Source: PALSA-1296 sp038210275 (lineage in GTDB: Bacteria > Bacteroidota > Ignavibacteria > Palsa-1295). Taken from it: a stretch of DNA of 38,657 nucleotides. Below are positions 14,406 to 23,702 of the stretch, piece after piece. The DNA lies in NCBI GenBank assembly GCA_038210275.1, contig JBBQWV010000024.1, forward strand, positions 1 through 38,657. Direction: 5' to 3'. Every line of letters begins with the position of its first letter. Position 1 is the first letter of the stretch. A program made the position numbers and the translations under genes. Below the pieces are notes generated by a model. It saw nothing but the letters and a program-made list of their open reading frames with translations, had not been told where the DNA came from and searched no databases.

Positions 14406-15932
14406 ATGAAAGTACTTTCTTGCATTGTATTCTTTCTTACTTTTGCTTCTTCTGTATTCGCACAAATCCCGCGTGCGATTTCCTATCAAGGCATTCTGGC
14501 TGATAAGAAAGGCGTTGTAGTAATTGACGGAGATCATCAACTTATTCTTACGTTATATCCCACGCGAACCGGCGCTGTATTCGTTTACAGTAAGACTGCC
14601 ACCGTGACAACGAAGAACGGCATCTTCAACGTGTTGCTTGATTCGATTCCCGCAACGGTACTATTCGATAAACAATACTATCTTGGCATCATCATTGATG
14701 GCGGTACGGAATTAAGTCCGCGCACCCCGCTTGCCTCGGCTCCTTATGCGTTGAACATGAATACATCCACTTCAGCCGGTATTACAGAAGTGAAGAATAC
14801 CGATGCATCAATCAGCTTATCAAATGGCACCGGACCTATTGTCCAGATCGCTGTTGCAACGAATGGTATTTCATCTACGAAGATCGCTGATCTTGCCGTT
14901 ACAGATGCAAAGATCAGCTCCGTAAGTTGGTCAAAGATTTCCGGCATTCCTACGACGTTCACACCTGGAGGAATTGCAGGGGGTGATCTCAACGGCAATT
15001 ATCCGAATCCCTCACTTAAAGTTACAGGTGTCGTTGCAGGAAATTATACAAATGCTGCGATCACTATTGATTCGAAAGGCAGAATAACTTCTGCTTCGAA
15101 TGGAAATTCCGCATTAAATCTTCCCTATAGCGGCACCGGAGTAAGTACTAGCTCCACCTTTTCCATAACAAATACTACAAATGCTCAGAATGCTACAGCT
15201 ATTCAAGGATTAATATCTACTACAAGCTCTCAGATAAATCCTCCACTTGGGGCAGCAATTCTCGGTTCTAATACGAATAATTCTGCACTGTTTAGTGTGT
15301 ATGGAGTTGTGGGAAAAGTCAATTCTGGGTTTGCAAATTCTGCAGGTGTATATGGTTATAATGGAGCAATCACAGGCGGGACAGGTGTGACAGGATCCGG
15401 ATTCATCGGGGTAGGAGGAATTTCAACAGTCCAAAATTCGGCAGGTGCCGGGATCTATGGCGTAGGTTTGGGGGCAGCAGGTTCATACTCTGGTTATTTC
15501 ACTGGTGGGCAAGGAGTTTTTATCGCGGGCAACTCGGTAGTAACCGGTTCTAAATCAGCAGCGGTTCCTATCAAGAACGGTACAGAGTTCAGAAAACTCT
15601 ATTGCGAAGAAGCGACGGAGATATGGTTCAATGATTACGGTACTTCTCATTTAATAAATGGAAAAGCGACTATTCAACTTGATGATATTTTCCTGAACAC
15701 CGTAACGATTGATGTGAACAATCCGATGAAGGTTTTTATTCAGATGAATGGAGATTCTTATCCTGTCTTTGTGAAGAAAGGAATGACGAGCTTTGATGTT
15801 ATTGAAACTTCAGGAGGTATATCAAATGCTTCGTTCGATTATCGGATCGTTGCAAAACGGAAAGGGTTCGAGAATCAAAGACTGGAGACTGTCGCTATGC
15901 CAAATTTTCCGAACGTTGAAAATAAATACTGA
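14406..15932 (+). CDS. Large exported fibre-like protein
   Basis: A 508-residue protein with a signal peptide (MKVLSCIVFFLTFASSVFA-Q). Its N-terminus (IPRAISYQGILADKKG, then NGIFNVLLDS and SPRTPLASAPYALNMN) is a domain common at the start of exported repeat proteins in Bacteroidota and Ignavibacteria. Next comes GGDLNGNYPNPSLKV and low-complexity Gly/Ser/Thr-rich sequence, as in tail-fibre or adhesin stalks (about residues 200-385). The C-terminal 110 residues (from GTEFRKLYCEEATEIWF) form a separate domain with no known name to me. I see no type IX sorting signal. It may be an extracellular or cell-surface structural protein; no function can be assigned. Confidence 0.75.
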   Translation: MKVLSCIVFFLTFASSVFAQIPRAISYQGILADKKGVVVIDGDHQLILTLYPTRTGAVFVYSKTATVTTKNGIFNVLLDSIPATVLFDKQYYLGIIIDGGTELSPRTPLASAPYALNMNTSTSAGITEVKNTDASISLSNGTGPIVQIAVATNGISSTKIADLAVTDAKISSVSWSKISGIPTTFTPGGIAGGDLNGNYPNPSLKVTGVVAGNYTNAAITIDSKGRITSASNGNSALNLPYSGTGVSTSSTFSITNTTNAQNATAIQGLISTTSSQINPPLGAAILGSNTNNSALFSVYGVVGKVNSGFANSAGVYGYNGAITGGTGVTGSGFIGVGGISTVQNSAGAGIYGVGLGAAGSYSGYFTGGQGVFIAGNSVVTGSKSAAVPIKNGTEFRKLYCEEATEIWFNDYGTSHLINGKATIQLDDIFLNTVTIDVNNPMKVFIQMNGDSYPVFVKKGMTSFDVIETSGGISNASFDYRIVAKRKGFENQRLETVAMPNFPNVENKY

Positions 15933-15982
15933 ATGATTATTTTTTTTAACAACTACTTTTTTCACATTCACAAAAAATCATA

Positions 15983-16468
15983 ATGGTTAATCTATTCAGA
16001 ATCCTGCATATCTTTTTTGCATCAATGCTCATCGCACTTTTACCGATTGCAATAATAATGTTAGGTAGAATGAAGAGCACGAAAGGAACCCCTGCCGAAC
16101 TGACGGTCATGGCAAACCTGAATCTCATCGGGAAAACATTGGGTATGATCGGTGGTATAGGTATTCTTATAACGGGTGGAGCACTCGTTGGAATTGAAAG
16201 CTATAAATGGTTTTCATTCTCTGAATTCCCCTGGTTAGCTTGGAAGCAGACCATCTTTGTTGTTATCCTGCTGATTAATTTCGGAATCGTGATGCCGACA
16301 AGCAGAAAAATGAGTAAACTCATTGAAGAAAGAGTTGCTGCCGGAGGAACAGGAGGCGCGACAGAAGAGATCAGAGCACTCGGAGCAAGAATAGGAATGT
16401 TCGCCCCGATCATGAACTTGCTCGGACTTGTAGCAATGGTGTTGGGTACATCAAAGGGAATCTTCTAA
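15983..16468 (+). CDS. Small integral membrane protein (DUF2269-like)
   Basis: A 161-residue protein with four predicted membrane helices (about residues 5-27, 48-70, 85-103 and 138-157) separated by short loops. The Gly-rich second helix (GMIGGIGILITGGAL) and the overall layout match the DUF2269 family of predicted integral membrane proteins, whose function is not known. It follows the fibre-like gene after 50 bases without an obvious promoter of its own, so the two may be cotranscribed. Confidence 0.65.
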   Translation: MVNLFRILHIFFASMLIALLPIAIIMLGRMKSTKGTPAELTVMANLNLIGKTLGMIGGIGILITGGALVGIESYKWFSFSEFPWLAWKQTIFVVILLINFGIVMPTSRKMSKLIEERVAAGGTGGATEEIRALGARIGMFAPIMNLLGLVAMVLGTSKGIF

Positions 16469-16474
16469 ATGTAT

Positions 16475-16510
16475 TTCAGTAGAGATGTGCCACAGCGCAT
16501 CTCTACTGAA
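16475..16510. repeat. Long palindrome overlapping the end of the MFS gene
   Basis: TTCAGTAGAGATG (16475-16487) pairs perfectly with CATCTCTACTGAA (16498-16510), and two further pairs shorten the loop to CCACAG. There is no T-run on either side. The right arm overlaps the last codons and supplies the stop codon of the MFS gene (16503-16505). The GTAGAGA...TCTCTAC core resembles small dispersed palindromes known from other bacteria, so it may be a REP-like element that inserted at the gene end; it could also stop transcription between the convergent genes. Confidence 0.6.
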
Positions 16511-17741
16511 GTTCTTCGACGTAATGTAATTCTTTCCCATAGGTCTCCTCCATTTTCCACAATGCAAGAAATCCGATGAGCATGGTGATTCCACCAACTG
16601 TTAATGCACTTCCACTGATCCCTAACGGATCTCTTAAAAAATTAAAAAGCGCTGTGATCGGCACCACAGCTCCGCGCACAAAATTTGGCGCTGTCGTTGT
16701 GACTGTTGCACGAATATTTGTGCCGAATTGCTCGCTTGCGATTGTCACAAACATTGCCCAGTATCCTGTTCCGAATCCGAGCAATGCGCAGATAAAATAA
16801 AATCCTTCAATAGAAATTGGTGAGAAAATAAAATACGAAGCAATGAAGATTCCGGTCATCGTCAGGAAAATATACATCGCTTTTTTCCTGCTTCGAAGTT
16901 TATAAGTTATGAAACCTGATAGTACATCACCCATCGAAAGTCCGAAATACGAGAACATCACCGCTTTTCCTGCAACAGGAATTTGGGTCATGCCAAAGGC
17001 TTTGCCGAATTCCGGAGAGAAGGTGATAAGAATTCCGACAACGAACCACGTCGGCATTCCGATGCCGATGACGCGTAGATATTTTAAAGTATTTTTTCGA
17101 GAGGAAAATAGTTTGAAAAAATTTCCACGCGAGACATTTTGCTTCTTGACAAATTCAAACATACCTGATTCATACACTCCGATCCTCAAAGCAAGCAAAG
17201 TGAATCCCATGCCTCCACCAATAAAGAAACACGTTCTCCAACTGAACGCATCTCCTACAAGCGCGGCAAGAACAGCGCCAAGTACACCAATGCCGGCGAT
17301 AACTGTTGAACCCCAGCCTCGTGATTCTTTTGACATGATCTCGCAGACTAAGGTAACGCCCGCTCCAAGTTCACCTGCAAGTCCGATACCTGCAATGACG
17401 CGAAGCACGGCATACATCTCCACACTTTGTACAAAGCCGTTGGCGATATTTGCAAGCGAATAGATGATGATCGAGCCGAAGAGCACAGAAATTCTTCCCT
17501 TCTTATCACCGAGTATACCCCAAAGAATTCCGCCGACAAGCATTCCGCCCATCTGCATTGAGAGCAGCATGGAACCGGTGCTGAGCAGATCAGCTTCAGC
17601 AACACCCATACTTTTTAGACTGGTAATGCGAACGATGCTGAAAAGCAGAAGATCATAAATATCAACGAAATATCCCAGCGCTGCAACAAGCACGGCAAGA
17701 TTAATGACACGCTTTGGATGTGGGGTTATTGTGTGAGTCAT
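16503..17741 (-). CDS. MFS transporter, metabolite:H+ symporter-like
   Basis: A 412-residue major facilitator with 12 predicted helices. Helix 1 carries FVDIYD (Asp27 and Asp30), and the loop between helices 2 and 3 carries the family motif GDKKGR (78-83). Helix 4 has RVIAGIGLAGELGAGVTL, typical of the MHS/SV2-like branch that carries organic acids, sugars or aromatic compounds. The substrate cannot be read from sequence. It starts 12 bases after metG on the same strand, so the two are probably one transcript. Its last codons and stop lie in a long palindrome. Confidence 0.85.
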   Translation of the reverse strand: MTHTITPHPKRVINLAVLVAALGYFVDIYDLLLFSIVRITSLKSMGVAEADLLSTGSMLLSMQMGGMLVGGILWGILGDKKGRISVLFGSIIIYSLANIANGFVQSVEMYAVLRVIAGIGLAGELGAGVTLVCEIMSKESRGWGSTVIAGIGVLGAVLAALVGDAFSWRTCFFIGGGMGFTLLALRIGVYESGMFEFVKKQNVSRGNFFKLFSSRKNTLKYLRVIGIGMPTWFVVGILITFSPEFGKAFGMTQIPVAGKAVMFSYFGLSMGDVLSGFITYKLRSRKKAMYIFLTMTGIFIASYFIFSPISIEGFYFICALLGFGTGYWAMFVTIASEQFGTNIRATVTTTAPNFVRGAVVPITALFNFLRDPLGISGSALTVGGITMLIGFLALWKMEETYGKELHYVEELQ

Positions 17742-17753
17742 TCCTTAGAAAAG

Positions 17754-19835
17754 TTATCGCACTTCCAATCCGCTCGCCGTTTCTGTGATCGGCATGACAA
17801 GTGCAACGGGTCCTTTCTCATCATTGACTGCAAGCAGCATTCCTTGCGACTCTATTCCCATCAATTTTGCAGGAGCAAGATTGGCAACGACGACGATTGT
17901 CTTGCCGATAAGATCTTCAGGTGAATATTTTTCTGCAATGCCGGCAACGATCTGTCGCTGCTCATCGCCGATCATGATCTGAAGTTTCAGAAGTTTTTTG
18001 GATTTCGGAACAGCCTCAGCCTCGATCACTTTTGCAGTTTTTAATTTGATGCGTTTGAAATCATCAATGGTGATCTGCTCTCCCTCTACTGCTGCGGGAC
18101 GTACCTTCTGCGCTTCGGCTACTATCGCAGCCTTCTCAAATTGCTCTGACATTTTTTGTAATGATTGAATTTCGTTTTCGATCTGTGAGTCCTCGATCTT
18201 AGGAAAAAGAATTTGTACTTCACCAAGAACATGACCTGGTTTGAGCTTCGGTTCATAAGCATTATCCCACGTATCATTCGCCGACGAGTAGTTCAACATC
18301 GCTTCGATCTTTTTACTCGTTGAAGGAATAACCGGGCTAAAATAAAAAGCTATTGCACGAAGTGTTTCCAACGAGTGGTAAATTGAAAATGCCGTCTTCT
18401 CAGGATTTTTCTTAAAGGATTTCCACGGTTCTTCGTCGTTGATAAATCTGTTCCAATCACGTACCAGATCCATCGTATGCTTTACCGCTTCGCGAAGTTT
18501 GAAAGACTCATAGGCAGATGCAACTAGCTTTGCTGTTATTTCGGAACTGACATAGCCCGACGGAAGATTCTCTTTCTTAAATTCTTCATTTAGCTCCGGT
18601 ACTTTTCCGTCAAAATATCTGTGTGCAAAAGTGAGTACGCGGTTTGCATAATTGCCGAGAATATCTGCAAGTTCTCCATTCGTATGTGCCTGAAAATCTT
18701 TCCATGAAAAATCCGAATCTTTCGTTTCAGGCAAATTGCAAGCGATGGTATAGCGGATAAGATCGGAATCATATCGCTGCAAGATCTCATGTGGCTCAAT
18801 AGTCCAGCCGCGAGATTTGGAAAGTTTGCGCCCTTCCAAATTCATAAACTCATTCGCCGGCACTTGTGTCGGTAATCTTAATTTAAAATCGCCTTGCTTA
18901 TTGTAGCCTAGCTCCATTGCCGGAAACATGATCGTATGGAAGACGATATTATCTTTTCCGAGGAAGCAAACCCATTCCAAACTTTCGTCATCGCTCCACC
19001 ATTTTTGCCAATCGTTGGGGAGAAGTTCTTTCGTTGCGGTGACATAGCCAATAGGAGCATCAAACCAAACGTAAAGCACCTTACCTTCGGCATTCGTAAG
19101 AGGAACAGGTACTCCCCAATCGAGATCGCGAGTGATGGGGCGATCTTGCAAGCCAACTTTCAGCCAGCTTCGCGCTTGCTGGACAACAGTCTCGCGCCAA
19201 ATCCCAGACTTTGATTCAATGTATTTGCTTAACTCATCCTGAAAAGCGGAAAGTTTGAAATACCAATGCTCTGTTTCTTTCACAATAGGAATTGAGCCTG
19301 TTACTTTCGAGCGAGGATTGATGAGTTCGGTTTGATTGAGATAGGTGCCGCAATTATCGCATTGATCACCGCGCGCTTCGACATTGCCGCAGACGGGGCA
19401 CGTACCTTCGACATATCTATCAGGCAAAAACATTTTTGCTTCCTGATCATAAAGCTGCGGCTCGGTCTTTGCCGTAATAAATCCATTCTCTTTTAAGCGA
19501 AGGAAAAAATCCTGCGCCATTGTGCGATGCTCATCGGATGATGTTCTGCCATAATGATCAAATCCAATGCCGAGCTTTTCGAATGTCTTTTTATTCAGCT
19601 CATGGTAGCGGTCAACGATGACCTTCGGCGAGACCTTCTCCTTATCAGCGCTGATGGTAATCGGAACGCCATGCTCATCGGAACCACAAATAAAAAGGAC
19701 ATCTTCGCCGCGGAGCCGCTTATAGCGCACATACATATCCGCCGGAACATACACACCGGCAAGATGCCCGATATGGATAGGTCCGTTAGCATACGGCAAA
19801 GCAGCAGTGACAAGCGTTCTCTTAGCGTTCGGCAT
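17754..19835 (-). CDS. metG: Methionyl-tRNA synthetase
   Basis: A 693-residue class I aminoacyl-tRNA synthetase that charges tRNA-Met with methionine. The HIGH motif is at 21-24 and the KMSKS motif is present as KLSKS at 337-341. The connective domain has the four-Cys zinc site (CPVCG ... CDNCG, about residues 145-161). The anticodon-binding helical domain follows, and the last roughly 110 residues (from TIDDFKRIKLKTAKVIEAEA to the end) are the Trbp111-like tRNA-binding dimerisation domain, as in E. coli-type MetG. Full length. A -7 element (TAAATTTG, - strand, plus 19857-19864) lies 21 bases upstream. Confidence 0.98.
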   Translation of the reverse strand: MPNAKRTLVTAALPYANGPIHIGHLAGVYVPADMYVRYKRLRGEDVLFICGSDEHGVPITISADKEKVSPKVIVDRYHELNKKTFEKLGIGFDHYGRTSSDEHRTMAQDFFLRLKENGFITAKTEPQLYDQEAKMFLPDRYVEGTCPVCGNVEARGDQCDNCGTYLNQTELINPRSKVTGSIPIVKETEHWYFKLSAFQDELSKYIESKSGIWRETVVQQARSWLKVGLQDRPITRDLDWGVPVPLTNAEGKVLYVWFDAPIGYVTATKELLPNDWQKWWSDDESLEWVCFLGKDNIVFHTIMFPAMELGYNKQGDFKLRLPTQVPANEFMNLEGRKLSKSRGWTIEPHEILQRYDSDLIRYTIACNLPETKDSDFSWKDFQAHTNGELADILGNYANRVLTFAHRYFDGKVPELNEEFKKENLPSGYVSSEITAKLVASAYESFKLREAVKHTMDLVRDWNRFINDEEPWKSFKKNPEKTAFSIYHSLETLRAIAFYFSPVIPSTSKKIEAMLNYSSANDTWDNAYEPKLKPGHVLGEVQILFPKIEDSQIENEIQSLQKMSEQFEKAAIVAEAQKVRPAAVEGEQITIDDFKRIKLKTAKVIEAEAVPKSKKLLKLQIMIGDEQRQIVAGIAEKYSPEDLIGKTIVVVANLAPAKLMGIESQGMLLAVNDEKGPVALVMPITETASGLEVR

Positions 19836-19856
19836 TCAGAAATGAATAATAAAGTG

Positions 19857-19864
19857 CAAATTTA
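19857..19864 (-). promoter_or_regulatory. -7 element upstream of metG
   Basis: TAAATTTG on the - strand, a full match to TAnnTTTG, 21 bases before the metG start. No TTG is found at the right distance. Just upstream the sequence contains a repeated AGTCCGATA/GAGTCCGAT pair (19870-19892). Confidence 0.45.
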
Positions 19865-19955
19865 CGGAGAAGTCCGATATCCGGAGTCCGATGTACAATC
19901 TCAACGGTTTTTCAAACATTGCCGTTCGATTGCAATAGGTCATAGATATTTGCAC

Positions 19956-19986
19956 TTGTTTTTGGAATGAGGATGTTGTATATTTG
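19956..19986 (+). promoter_or_regulatory. Promoter of the type IX-type exported protein gene
   Basis: TTG (19956-19958), 20 bases, TATATTTG (19979-19986). It places the true start of the downstream gene at ATG 20003 rather than an in-frame ATG at 19967. Confidence 0.7.
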
Positions 19987-20002
19987 CAATAAAATTACCT
20001 CT

Positions 20003-20887
20003 ATGAAATGGATCTATCTTCTTTTTTTATTTTCTCTTCCCCTTGTAGGGAAAGCTCAAGTTCGTGCAAATAAGATCATTATTGAAGTCGAAGGTTTCAA
20101 AGTTCAAAATTTTTATATCCTTCATCAGCAGCCTCCTATGCAGGACGAAGTATTAATAGACACAATATCAGCCCTTTATTCTTTATATGCGGACTCTGAT
20201 GTTGTTGTCAAGGATACTTTTATTTCTATCAAGTTATCCGGCAGATCACTTTATAACGGCATAGGTCCTTCCGTTATTGATTGGTCTTACAACATAGATA
20301 TTGAATTAGATACTGTTTTGAGAGTGATAAAAAATCTAAATTACAACTCTTCGCAAAAATGGTACTATAATTACCCACCTGATGACTACTATTTTTGGTC
20401 TGATCCAATTAAAGGATTAAGCCTTAAAAGCGTTTCTTACCATATTTCTAAAACAAAGGATACTCTCAGCATTTATTTAGATACATCTACGCTTCGTAAC
20501 TCTCTTTTTGAAGTTAGTAACTATGCTCTTGACGCAACACGTCACACTTATTCGCAATTAACGAATTCAAATCTCTTAAAAATTGAAGACAATGCATATA
20601 TAAGCGTTAAAATTATTGGATCATTTCCCCTTGGAGTTAATACTACTTCTCAGGCTAAAAGCGATTTTTTTTCTATCTATCCATCATCAAGAACCATAAA
20701 ACTACTTGCGCAAACAATAAAGCAAAATCAACCCCTGCCCTGCTACGACATCCTCGGAAGAAAGTATAATTTAGAATTTCTCGGCTCGGATGAGAATTCA
20801 AGCACATATTCGGTTAGGTCTTTGCGGGCAGGAGTCTATTTTGTGAATGATGGAAAAGAGACATCAAAGTTTATGATTGCGGAATAA
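20003..20887 (+). CDS. Exported protein with type IX secretion-like C-terminal domain
   Basis: A 294-residue protein with a signal peptide (MKWIYLLFLFSLPLVGKA-Q). The middle part is not recognised; it is rich in Tyr, Ser and Asp and looks beta-structured. The last roughly 60 residues read as a por/type IX sorting domain: PCYDILGRKYNLEFLGSD, then YSVRSLRAGVYFVNDGK and the final KFMIAE. Such domains direct transport across the outer membrane and surface attachment in Bacteroidota. The gene overlaps the end of the convergent delta-prime gene by 17 bases. It implies that the organism has a type IX system encoded elsewhere. Confidence 0.75.
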   Translation: MKWIYLLFLFSLPLVGKAQVRANKIIIEVEGFKVQNFYILHQQPPMQDEVLIDTISALYSLYADSDVVVKDTFISIKLSGRSLYNGIGPSVIDWSYNIDIELDTVLRVIKNLNYNSSQKWYYNYPPDDYYFWSDPIKGLSLKSVSYHISKTKDTLSIYLDTSTLRNSLFEVSNYALDATRHTYSQLTNSNLLKIEDNAYISVKIIGSFPLGVNTTSQAKSDFFSIYPSSRTIKLLAQTIKQNQPLPCYDILGRKYNLEFLGSDENSSTYSVRSLRAGVYFVNDGKETSKFMIAE

Positions 20888-22022
20888 GTGCCTGCTCCAT
20901 ATCTATCACCATTTGCAGAACGACCGGGCGTAATTGCACTTGCAGTCTCACATTCCTCTGCGCGATCTCGACTGAGCGCAGAGCCTTCACAATATTTTTT
21001 GGCTCTCCGAATCTTCCGGTGAATCTCTTGAGGTCTTCGATCTGATCGTTATTAAAAATAAATTCTTCACTCCCAGATGAAAGCGCAAGTGCATCCCGCA
21101 GCCAAAGCGTGAGAAGATGCAGAAGCTGTTCGACAGTCTGACGCTTTTCAAGGAAAGAACCGCCGCCTGCTCGTGGAAGAAAATTATCTATTTCGCTGAG
21201 TGCATTCTTTCGGCTTCTCGACAACCCCATTCTCAAAAGCTGCACCACTTGTTTACGAAGTTCGGCTACATTTTCATTCACAAAACTTCGTGCAACAGAA
21301 TAACTTCCTCCCGCAAGCCTTGCAAGAAACTCTGCCTGAGGTCTTTCGATTTCGTCACGTTCGACAAGCGCATCAGCGATCTCGGTGGGTGTCAATTGGT
21401 CGAACCGGATATCCTGACATCGAGAAAGGATCGTAGCATAAAAACGTCCGGGATTCGAACTTGTTAGAATAATAAGCGTATTGTCATGCGGCTCTTCGAG
21501 GGATTTCAAGAATGCATTCTGTGCTTCGCGTCGCATCGTATCAGCTTCACTGATAAAGACGATTCGCTTATTGCCACCAGTCACACTTCGTGATAACTGC
21601 AATCGCAGATCGCGGATCTGTTTGATATTAATTGTCAGTGCCTTCGGAATTTCAATATTGTGATAAGAGTCGGCAGCCTTTGCCTCGATCTGTTCACGAA
21701 CAAGATCAACTTTGCTGACCTCATCTTCATCGTCGGATGAGCGTTCTTCTTTTGCAGAATCCCTTGCAAGTGCAAATACAAAAACCAACAACTGTGAAGT
21801 GAGCGCCGAGATCTGTTTGCAATTTGCGCATTCGTCGCATCCTTCCAAGCCTTTCATGGAAGGTTCGAGGCAATTCAGAGCTTTTGCAAGCTCAATCGCA
21901 ACGGCATCTTTGCCGACTCCTTCAGCTCCGGTAAAGAGATATGCGCTCGGCAATTTCTTTGATTCCAGCGTCTGCCGAATGATCTTTTTGACTCTATCTT
22001 GTCCGATAACGTTTTTCCACAT
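20871..22022 (-). CDS. holB: DNA polymerase III subunit delta-prime-like clamp-loader protein
   Basis: A 383-residue AAA+ protein of the clamp loader that places the sliding clamp on DNA. The P-loop region is GAEGVGKD (32-39), with Asp where a Ser or Thr normally coordinates magnesium, as often in delta-prime. A zinc module has C51, C62, C65 and C68. Later come IVFISEADTMRREAQNAFLKSLEEP (the Walker B/sensor region) and LSRCQDIRF (the SRC motif). The insert between the zinc module and the sensor region (about residues 75-120) is unusually acidic and lengthens the protein. The start is the ATG at 22022; an in-frame start at 22085 would overlap the divergent gene and its promoter. Confidence 0.88.
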   Translation of the reverse strand: MWKNVIGQDRVKKIIRQTLESKKLPSAYLFTGAEGVGKDAVAIELAKALNCLEPSMKGLEGCDECANCKQISALTSQLLVFVFALARDSAKEERSSDDEDEVSKVDLVREQIEAKAADSYHNIEIPKALTINIKQIRDLRLQLSRSVTGGNKRIVFISEADTMRREAQNAFLKSLEEPHDNTLIILTSSNPGRFYATILSRCQDIRFDQLTPTEIADALVERDEIERPQAEFLARLAGGSYSVARSFVNENVAELRKQVVQLLRMGLSRSRKNALSEIDNFLPRAGGGSFLEKRQTVEQLLHLLTLWLRDALALSSGSEEFIFNNDQIEDLKRFTGRFGEPKNIVKALRSVEIAQRNVRLQVQLRPVVLQMVIDMEQALIPQS

Positions 22023-22026
22023 AGGG

Positions 22027-22075
22027 CAAAAATACGGGTATAGAGACGCATGCCTCCATCGTTCGCGTATTTTTG
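22027..22075. promoter_or_regulatory. Symmetric divergent promoter region (holB / glycosyltransferase)
   Basis: The 57-bp gap between the two start codons has an inverted repeat, GGCAAAAATACG (22025-22036) and CGTATTTTTGCC (22066-22077). Each arm is a TATTTTTG -7 element, pointing left at 22034-22027 and right at 22068-22075. Each ends 4 bases before a start codon (22022 and 22080), so both transcripts should be leaderless. No -33 TTG was found for either. Confidence 0.6.
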
Positions 22076-22079
22076 CCTT

Positions 22080-23702
22080 ATGCACATCAGCACTACAACC
22101 TGGAAATGGCTTCTTATCGGAGCGGGACTTGCACTCCTGTTAATGATGCTTGCCTACCCGTTCGGCTACGATCAGGCAGCATTTATGGTCGGCGGCGAGA
22201 TGACGGTGAAGCACGGTGCTATCCCCTATCGCGATTTTCTCGATACGAAACCGCCGATCATTTTTCTTATCTATGGATTTTCATCAATCATCTTCGGGCA
22301 TCATGAATGGTCTATCCGCGCATTCGATGTGCTCTTTCATATCGTTACGCTATTTTATTTTTTTAAAATATTAAAGCGCACACTCGCTGACGAAAATCTT
22401 GCTCTCTTTACAGTATTCCTTTATGCTCTCATTTATTCAGCCGGAGGGTATTGGATGACAGCACAGGCAGAAAGCTTTGCTTTGCTTCCTTCTCTTATAG
22501 TTTTCGATTGCACCGAACGTGCTCTTAATAATAAGAGGCTACTTGCACTTGGTATTTATGCCGGACTTGCATCAGCAATTCTCTTCCTTCTTAAATTCAC
22601 ATTTCTGACCGTTCCGATAGGAGCGTGTTTGTATATTCTGTTCCAATCGAAAAATGTAAAACGCATTCCTTGGAAGTATCTATTGGGTATGATTATCGGT
22701 TTTACTATCCTTACCGGTGGCTATTTAGAGTATCTGATAGCAACGCATACATTTACTCGGTTTATTGAATCGCTAGAGTGGCTCAAAGGATACGCAGCGA
22801 TTGATCCGCTCTTCAGTTCTCATACGATCGGCGAACTGTATTTTAAGCAATTCCCTTTACGGTTGGTCGGCGCGTTCAGTTTAAGCGGAATCGTTTTGGC
22901 GGCTATCGGAATGATGAAATTCTTTCAAGACCGCTCAAAAAGATCTGATACTTCGGATACGAATGAACATTCACCGCTTCTGCATTTATTCTTTCAGTTA
23001 ATGCTCGGGTTGATCGCAGTTCTTTATGAACGAAAGTTTTTTCCGTATCACTTCTCTCGCACCTACTGGGCTTTTGTCCCATTCATTGCCGTCTGTCTAA
23101 GCGGAATGAAAACAATGTTGAGCAATTATTCTGTCCGGTGGAGAATGATCAGTGTTTCTTCGCGACTACTCAGATGCTTGGCAGTTTTTTTATTGTGTGC
23201 TACACTTGTGTTTTATTCAACTGCTGCGCGAATAATCTCGCAGCCTGCACATTGGATGTATATGCGCCTATCCGGTGGCGATGTTGCCGCTGATGTTCAA
23301 TCAAAGATGGAGCAGTACTATTATAAAGAGGAGCAACAACTCGCAAATCATCTGCGACCTGTAATGAAAGCTGATGATAAAATATTCGTCTGGGGAAATA
23401 GCATCGGCATTTATTATTTCCTCGAAAAATATCCGACTACTATTGTGCTAACAAATACTCCGCTCATCACCGAGTGGACACCTCAGTCATGGAAGGATAC
23501 ATTGATACATCAACTGAACACAAATCCTCCGCGCTTTTTTATTGCAGAGTCCGGCGACGACAGAGAATATATCACCGGAACAAAGCTCGATTCATGGCAA
23601 AACCTGAATCAATGGGATTCGCTAAGAGATTTTGTAAAAGTGCAATATGATCTGAAAGATTCTTTAGGTCATTTCCGAATCTTCGAACATAAATCGTTTT
23701 AG
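22080..23702 (+). CDS. GT-C family membrane glycosyltransferase (GT39/ArnT-like)
   Basis: A 540-residue protein with about ten to twelve membrane helices in its first 400 residues and a C-terminal extracytoplasmic part (about 420-540). The first large loop has the GT-C signature: YDQAAFMVGGE with Asp31, then GAIPYRDFLDTKPPIIF (R51, D52, K57), which resembles the acceptor/lipid-donor site of the GT39/ArnT and PMT-like families. Such enzymes move sugars from polyprenyl-phosphate donors to lipids, glycans or proteins in the periplasm. The target is unknown. The stop overlaps the stop of the convergent fusion gene by 4 bases. A near-leaderless start at 22080 is predicted. Confidence 0.8.
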   Translation: MHISTTTWKWLLIGAGLALLLMMLAYPFGYDQAAFMVGGEMTVKHGAIPYRDFLDTKPPIIFLIYGFSSIIFGHHEWSIRAFDVLFHIVTLFYFFKILKRTLADENLALFTVFLYALIYSAGGYWMTAQAESFALLPSLIVFDCTERALNNKRLLALGIYAGLASAILFLLKFTFLTVPIGACLYILFQSKNVKRIPWKYLLGMIIGFTILTGGYLEYLIATHTFTRFIESLEWLKGYAAIDPLFSSHTIGELYFKQFPLRLVGAFSLSGIVLAAIGMMKFFQDRSKRSDTSDTNEHSPLLHLFFQLMLGLIAVLYERKFFPYHFSRTYWAFVPFIAVCLSGMKTMLSNYSVRWRMISVSSRLLRCLAVFLLCATLVFYSTAARIISQPAHWMYMRLSGGDVAADVQSKMEQYYYKEEQQLANHLRPVMKADDKIFVWGNSIGIYYFLEKYPTTIVLTNTPLITEWTPQSWKDTLIHQLNTNPPRFFIAESGDDREYITGTKLDSWQNLNQWDSLRDFVKVQYDLKDSLGHFRIFEHKSF

